A DNA stretch of 64,000 bases from the NCBI RefSeq assembly GCF_004799645.1, contig NZ_CP031305.1, positions 682,001 through 746,000 of the forward strand, given 5' to 3'. The stretch's first letter is position 1, and every line of letters begins with the position of its first letter. Positions 59,956-64,000 of this stretch are shown in pieces. The position numbers and the translations under genes are program-made. Source of the DNA: Natronorubrum bangense. GTDB taxonomy: Archaea; Halobacteriota; Halobacteria; Halobacteriales; Natrialbaceae. Under the pieces are notes generated by a model. That model saw only the letters and a list, made by a program, of their open reading frames with translations, was not told the DNA's origin and did no database searches.

Positions 59956-61863
59956 CTAGCGACAGTCGCGATCCGGTGCCTCCCAGTCAGTTTGCTCGAG
60001 CAGGTCAGGGTTCGACGGCTCACAGAGCGGTGCCGTATCGACGATACTCTCCTCTCGCATCCCGGAGACGGAGCCTTCCAGTGCGTTGAGTGCGTCGGAT
60101 GCGGGTGCCCGAGCGAGCGTCGGTGTGCCGTCGACACGGTGGAGGCGCTCGTCGACGTGATCGGTCGCCGAGTACGAGCGATCGAGGACTGTCCCGTCGC
60201 TCGTTCCGACCGCACCGTGCCAGTAGTTACCCGCGCCGTTTTCAGTCCAGATGCGGAGCACACCCACTCGTGCGCTCGCGTGGCGGTAGTTCCCGACGAA
60301 GTCGTTGCCGACGACCTGGTTAGTCGGCAGGAGATGGCTCGCCTGAATGCCGTCGACGTTCCCGGCGAGGACGTTGTTCTCGTATATCGAGTTGCCAGCC
60401 CCGGCCGCCAATCCGACTTCCGTGTCGGTGATGAGGTTTTCGGCGACGTACGATCGTGAGCCGTCCATCAAGAGCCCGCGAGACGTCTGCTGGATCTCGT
60501 TCCCGACGATGGCGTTGTGTTCGGGGTTAGTCATGACGTCGATGCCGGTCGTCTGTGCGTTTCTGATCCGGTTGTCGGCGATCAACACGTCCGAGGTGTA
60601 CATCAGATGGACGCCAATCCGATTTCGCTCGAGGGTGTTGTTCCGGTAGACGAGTCCGTGAGAGCGGTGGGTGTAGATCCCATCACGGCCGTCGACGAAT
60701 CGTGAGTTTTCGATCACGCCGTCCGGTGATCGCATCGTCATGACGCCCATGTAGCCGTCGTTCCAGCTGTCGCTCCCGTAGACGGTCACGTTTCGAACGA
60801 CGGCATCTGGGCTATCGCGGAGCAAGACACCGTTCGCTGGCGTCTCGACCGTTACATTCTCGACCAACGTTTCGTTCCCATTCTCAATCTCAACGCCAGC
60901 ATCACCCTGCCCATAAGCCATCTCGAGGACGTCCTCGCTTCCTTCATCCGCTGCCGTCGTCTCTCGGTCTTCGGGGCGTGTCGTGTTCCCGACGCCAGTA
61001 ATCCGGAGATCCGTGACTGCGGCCTCGGCGGCGGTAACTGAGACGACTGTGCCGGTCTCATCACCCTGAATCGTCGCGTCCCCGTCGCCGGAGAGTGTGA
61101 TCGGACGATCGATCTCGACGTGCTCCTCGTAGGTCCCCTCCGGCACGACGACCGTCGACTCGTCGGGAGCCAGCTCGATGGCATCCTGAATCGTGGCCGC
61201 GTCATCACCGACGACGACCGTCTCGGGGCGGTCAGCCAGCGTCTGCGAGGTCGCGACCTGATCGTCGGCGCGCTCGTGGCGCTCGTCGACGCGCTCTCGA
61301 ATCGCGTCGGCGTCGTCGATCTCGAACTCCGACTCGAGGAGTTGTTCCCAGGAGAGCACAGTTCCCCCGTGGGCCTCGGCGAACGCAGCAGCATCGTCCT
61401 GATCAGAAAACGGCATCACCGTCTCGCCGGCGGGCGTTTCTGCGTCGCTGCCAACGACGAAGGCGGCGGACTCGGCGTCGGTCCAGCCGAGCCGCCCATC
61501 GGCAGTCGGATACCCCTGATCGGTGAGTTCAGCATCCGTCTCGCTGAAATCGGAGACGTAGACCGCGATCGGATAGCCGAATCGCTCCTGATGGCCCGGC
61601 TGCTGACGGTCGTCGACGAACCGTTCGAGACCGTGATAGCCGACGACGTAGTCGTACTGTGAGTAGAACACCTGTGCTTTCGGGATCTCGATATCCTCAC
61701 CATCGGGTTCGTTCTCGAGGGTGACACCCATCGTAACCGTATCCTCGAACAGGACCGGGTCCGGAGACGTCGAGCCGGTATCGACGACGAAGAGTCCGAC
61801 ACCGCCGACCAGCAAAACGCCGAGTGCCAGCGAGAACAAGAGATACTGCGTGGTCTCGGCCAT
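59956..61863 (-). CDS. nosD: NosD copper-maturation protein with N-terminal NosL-like region (paralog 3)
   Basis: The 635-residue protein has the same order as paralogs 1 and 2: helix LLFSLALGVLLVGGVGLFVV, NosL-like region (YPIAVYVSDFSETDAELTD, GETVMPFSDQDDAAAFAEAH), beta-helix (NRIGVHLMYTSDVLIADNRI), and C-terminal Cys (CEPSNPDLLEQTDW ... DCR). It is the most diverged of the three. ATG 61863 (MAETTQYLLF) is preferred to 61896. It is divergent from NosL copy 2, with 118 bases between starts, and has no transporter genes of its own. Confidence 0.88.
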   Translation of the reverse strand: MAETTQYLLFSLALGVLLVGGVGLFVVDTGSTSPDPVLFEDTVTMGVTLENEPDGEDIEIPKAQVFYSQYDYVVGYHGLERFVDDRQQPGHQERFGYPIAVYVSDFSETDAELTDQGYPTADGRLGWTDAESAAFVVGSDAETPAGETVMPFSDQDDAAAFAEAHGGTVLSWEQLLESEFEIDDADAIRERVDERHERADDQVATSQTLADRPETVVVGDDAATIQDAIELAPDESTVVVPEGTYEEHVEIDRPITLSGDGDATIQGDETGTVVSVTAAEAAVTDLRITGVGNTTRPEDRETTAADEGSEDVLEMAYGQGDAGVEIENGNETLVENVTVETPANGVLLRDSPDAVVRNVTVYGSDSWNDGYMGVMTMRSPDGVIENSRFVDGRDGIYTHRSHGLVYRNNTLERNRIGVHLMYTSDVLIADNRIRNAQTTGIDVMTNPEHNAIVGNEIQQTSRGLLMDGSRSYVAENLITDTEVGLAAGAGNSIYENNVLAGNVDGIQASHLLPTNQVVGNDFVGNYRHASARVGVLRIWTENGAGNYWHGAVGTSDGTVLDRSYSATDHVDERLHRVDGTPTLARAPASDALNALEGSVSGMREESIVDTAPLCEPSNPDLLEQTDWEAPDRDCR

Positions 61864-61981
61864 ATCAGTTCGTGGGTGGCACCGAACAATAGGCAATCTG
61901 GTTCGGTTATCGAAGTGTTTGAGCGGGTGTTACGGCAATCGTACCAGATTCCCTAATGCGATTACCTGCCAACAACTGCGT

Positions 61982-62590
61982 ATGAACCAGCCCGATCGCC
62001 AACCGAACGAGACGGCCAACACCCCCCGCCGCCGGTTCCTTCAGACGGCCGGCGTCGCGGGCAGTATCGCCTTCGCCGGCTGTTTCGGCGACGACGGGAC
62101 CGACGAAGTCGACGATCCGATCTCGATCGAGAGCGAACACGACTGCGTGGTCTGTAGTATGGTCGTCGATCAACACCCCGGGCCGTCCGGACACGCGTTT
62201 TATCCAGCTGACGACGACGTTCACGGCACAGACGACGACGGCATTGTCGCCTACTGCAGCAGTGCCTGTGCCTACGAACACTACTTCGAACAGCGTGAAT
62301 CGGGACACGAACCGCTCGTCCTCTACCTGACCGACTACTCGTCGGTGGACTGGGACGTTTACGAAGAGCAGGGCCTCGAGTTCATCACCGCCCATCTCGA
62401 GGCGGAAGCACACGCCCCGGCAACTGACCTCGAGTTCGTTGTCGACAGCGACGTCCTCGGCGCGATGGGCGAGTCACTCATCGGCTTTGGGTCGGCCGAG
62501 GATGCTGACTCGTTTGCCGACGAGTACGGTGGCGAGCGGTTCGATCACGACTCGGTGACGCGGGAGCTGGTTGACAGTCTTGGAGGCTAA
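61982..62590 (+). CDS. nosL: NosL-type copper chaperone lipoprotein, copy 2
   Basis: The 202-residue product has the Tat/lipobox signal (PRRRFLQTAGVAGSIAFAG, then Cys). The metal site reads CVVCSMVVDQHPG, with YCSSACAYEHYF as second cysteine pair, and the C-terminal GESLIGFGSAEDADSFADEY segment. ATG 61982 is fixed by the Tat motif. It precedes NosL copy 3 by 10 bases, so both are one operon. It faces nosD paralog 3 divergently, suggesting a functional pair. Confidence 0.9.
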   Translation: MNQPDRQPNETANTPRRRFLQTAGVAGSIAFAGCFGDDGTDEVDDPISIESEHDCVVCSMVVDQHPGPSGHAFYPADDDVHGTDDDGIVAYCSSACAYEHYFEQRESGHEPLVLYLTDYSSVDWDVYEEQGLEFITAHLEAEAHAPATDLEFVVDSDVLGAMGESLIGFGSAEDADSFADEYGGERFDHDSVTRELVDSLGG

Positions 62591-62600
62591 CGCGCTGCCA

Positions 62601-63197
62601 ATGCCACGGTCACAGTGCAACCAACGAAGTCGTCGACGGCTGCTCGCCGCGGTCGGTACCGGTGTCGTCGGTGGGCTTGCCGGCTGTTCCGACGATGATC
62701 GTGACGACCCAAACGTTGCTGATCCGGACGCTGGCTTCGACTTCACTATCGAACATCCAGTCGACGAGCCAAAAGAGTTCGCCGACGACCAGCTGTGTGG
62801 CGTCTGTTCGATGACCGTGACTGATTACTCCGACCGGAACTGTCAGGTTGCCCACGAAGACGGCGTCGGAATGATGTGCTGTAGCCCCGGCTGTATGTTC
62901 GCTTATTACGCCGAGCCAACCTACTTCGGTGGCTCTGAAGCTGAAATCGTTGGCGCATGGGTCACCGACTTCGATACAGGACGGCTTATCGATGGCTTCG
63001 AGGCGTTCTACGTCCTCGAGCACGACGAGCGGCGTGTCGACGACCCGATGGATATCGATCCACGGGTGTACGCCAACCGGTCGACGGCCGTCGAGTACGT
63101 CGAACAGTACGACGACCTCGAGGAAGACGACATCGTCTCGCTTTCGGACGTCGATACGGATATCGCACGGATCTATCGAGACACTCGACTCCCGTGA
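62601..63197 (+). CDS. nosL: NosL-type copper chaperone lipoprotein, copy 3 (diverged)
   Basis: The 198-residue product has a Tat signal (RSRRRLLAAVGTGVVGGLAG) and lipobox Cys. The metal region is CGVCSMTVTDYSDRNCQVAH, keeping CxxCxM, and MMCCSPGCMFAYY adds three more cysteines. The C-terminal half lacks the usual IPFSD segment and instead reads GAWVTDFDTGRLIDGFEAFY, so it belongs to a distinct NosL subgroup. It is separated by 10 bases from copy 2, so they are co-transcribed. It may serve a different copper target. Confidence 0.85.
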   Translation: MPRSQCNQRSRRRLLAAVGTGVVGGLAGCSDDDRDDPNVADPDAGFDFTIEHPVDEPKEFADDQLCGVCSMTVTDYSDRNCQVAHEDGVGMMCCSPGCMFAYYAEPTYFGGSEAEIVGAWVTDFDTGRLIDGFEAFYVLEHDERRVDDPMDIDPRVYANRSTAVEYVEQYDDLEEDDIVSLSDVDTDIARIYRDTRLP

Positions 63198-63249
63198 GGG
63201 GGCACACAGCTACTTGTAGATAGCAAGGAGAGACAGGTGCGGGACGATC

Positions 63250-64000
63250 TCAGAACGGTTGGTAGTGGGGAAGCGGAATCGCGGGGAGGTGAACGCCGAG
63301 CGTCATGAGACCGTGCTGAAGCGGAATATATCCGAGTGCGAGGAACGCAACGCCAAGCACGCGGTGGAGTTTGATTCTGGTCTCGACGCTGAGCGACTGA
63401 AAGAGGGTGCCGTAGATGAACATCGACGGCACGGTTCCGAGTCCGAGGACGGCCAGCGCGAGAAAGCCGCCACGTGGCGATCCCTGCACGAACGCATACA
63501 GAAACGCCGGATAGAGCAGCGGGCAGGGCAACAGCCCGTGGGCCGCTCCGAGCCCGACGATTCTGGTGTCACCGACCCACGAGTCGACATGAGCGACCAA
63601 CCACTGCTGGACCCGGGTAAGAACCGATTCGACGCCTGGAATCGTGACCGAACCGCCGAGCAAGCCACGGCCGAGCAGATAATGAAGCCCCATCGCAATG
63701 ATCACCACTCCGACGACGATTCCGGCGACTGCGTGAACGTCGGTGACGACCGCCGTCACCGTGCGTGCGTTCACGAAGACAAGCGAACCGGCGAGCCCGA
63801 AGATCCCACCGAGAACGGCATAACTGCCCGCCCGGCCGAGGTTGAACAGTGCATGTTGCCGAACGATACCGAGGGTCAGCTGGTTTCGCCGTGCCGAGCC
63901 TTCGTTCTGTTTCCGCATCCGATCCGAGTACGTCGTGACGAGTGGCCCACACATCCCGAGACAGTGGGCCCCGCCAAGAAGGCCGATCAGCCCGAAGACG
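63250..64000 (-). CDS. TauE/SafE-type (UreH-like) membrane protein, runs off right edge
   Basis: The reverse-strand frame is open from the stop at 63250 to the window end, giving about 250 codons without the start. The visible part has about six helices and begins FGLIGLLGGAHCLGMCGPLV, the HCxxMCGP motif of the DsbD_2/UreH-like group that accompanies copper-oxidase maturation (CcoS/CcoI-like contexts). A further LGAAHGLLPCPLLYPAFLYA repeat follows. This group is thought to move or handle copper or other thiol-related cargo. Next to NosL and SCO1 genes, a copper role is likely but not proven. Confidence 0.8.
   Translation of the reverse strand, partial: VFGLIGLLGGAHCLGMCGPLVTTYSDRMRKQNEGSARRNQLTLGIVRQHALFNLGRAGSYAVLGGIFGLAGSLVFVNARTVTAVVTDVHAVAGIVVGVVIIAMGLHYLLGRGLLGGSVTIPGVESVLTRVQQWLVAHVDSWVGDTRIVGLGAAHGLLPCPLLYPAFLYAFVQGSPRGGFLALAVLGLGTVPSMFIYGTLFQSLSVETRIKLHRVLGVAFLALGYIPLQHGLMTLGVHLPAIPLPHYQPF

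Overview
This is a 64 kb window from a haloarchaeon. The evidence is a high-GC sequence with CTCGAG-rich codon use, strongly acidic proteins, twin-arginine (Tat) lipoprotein signals, TATA/TFB-type transcription and archaeal marker genes (aIF5B, Nob1, Pus10, TrmY, TgtA/ArcS, SecF-SecD, split GMP synthetase). Two copies of an 84 bp palindromic intergenic repeat suggest the Natrialbales, but that placement is inference from memory. Both edges cut genes: an EamA-type transporter on the left and a TauE/SafE-type membrane protein on the right.

Layout. 0-3 kb holds small zinc-ribbon and membrane proteins and a CPBP protease. 3-19 kb is mainly metabolism: an acyl-CoA ligase, purB, a PurN-PurH fusion, carA with a divergent Lrp regulator and shared palindrome, a GNAT protein, idi, an MDR dehydrogenase, moaB with a 5-FCL-like gene, and an overlapping pyrG-guaA-small-protein operon. 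19-36 kb is housekeeping and information processing: infB, a PRC-barrel protein, nob1, pgi, secFD, a CaCA exchanger, rnhB, pus10, an HtrA-like lipoprotein and trmY. 36-39 kb has tRNA-Pro(CGG), several inverted repeats, a TFB gene and the two 84 bp elements. 39-46 kb is an accessory block of secreted, very acidic, repeat-rich proteins, including two tandem paralogs in which five blocks of pentapeptide repeats are separated by hyperacidic linkers. 46-64 kb interleaves the archaeosine genes tgtA and arcS with a copper-handling nos region: three NosD paralogs, one NosF/NosY ABC pair, three NosL lipoproteins, a SCO1-like lipoprotein and an exported 2Fe-2S ferredoxin. No nosZ is visible in the window.

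How the genes fit together. Pus10 makes the pseudouridine 54 that TrmY methylates. TgtA and ArcS perform successive steps of archaeosine formation at tRNA position 15. The purine and pyrimidine genes form a loose nucleotide cluster. The nos genes look like a periplasm-equivalent copper chaperone set in which NosD carries a fused, cysteine-less NosL-like N-terminal region. The most promising less-described systems are the paired pentapeptide/acidic-linker proteins with a conserved promoter, and the expanded NosL/NosD set without a visible NosZ.
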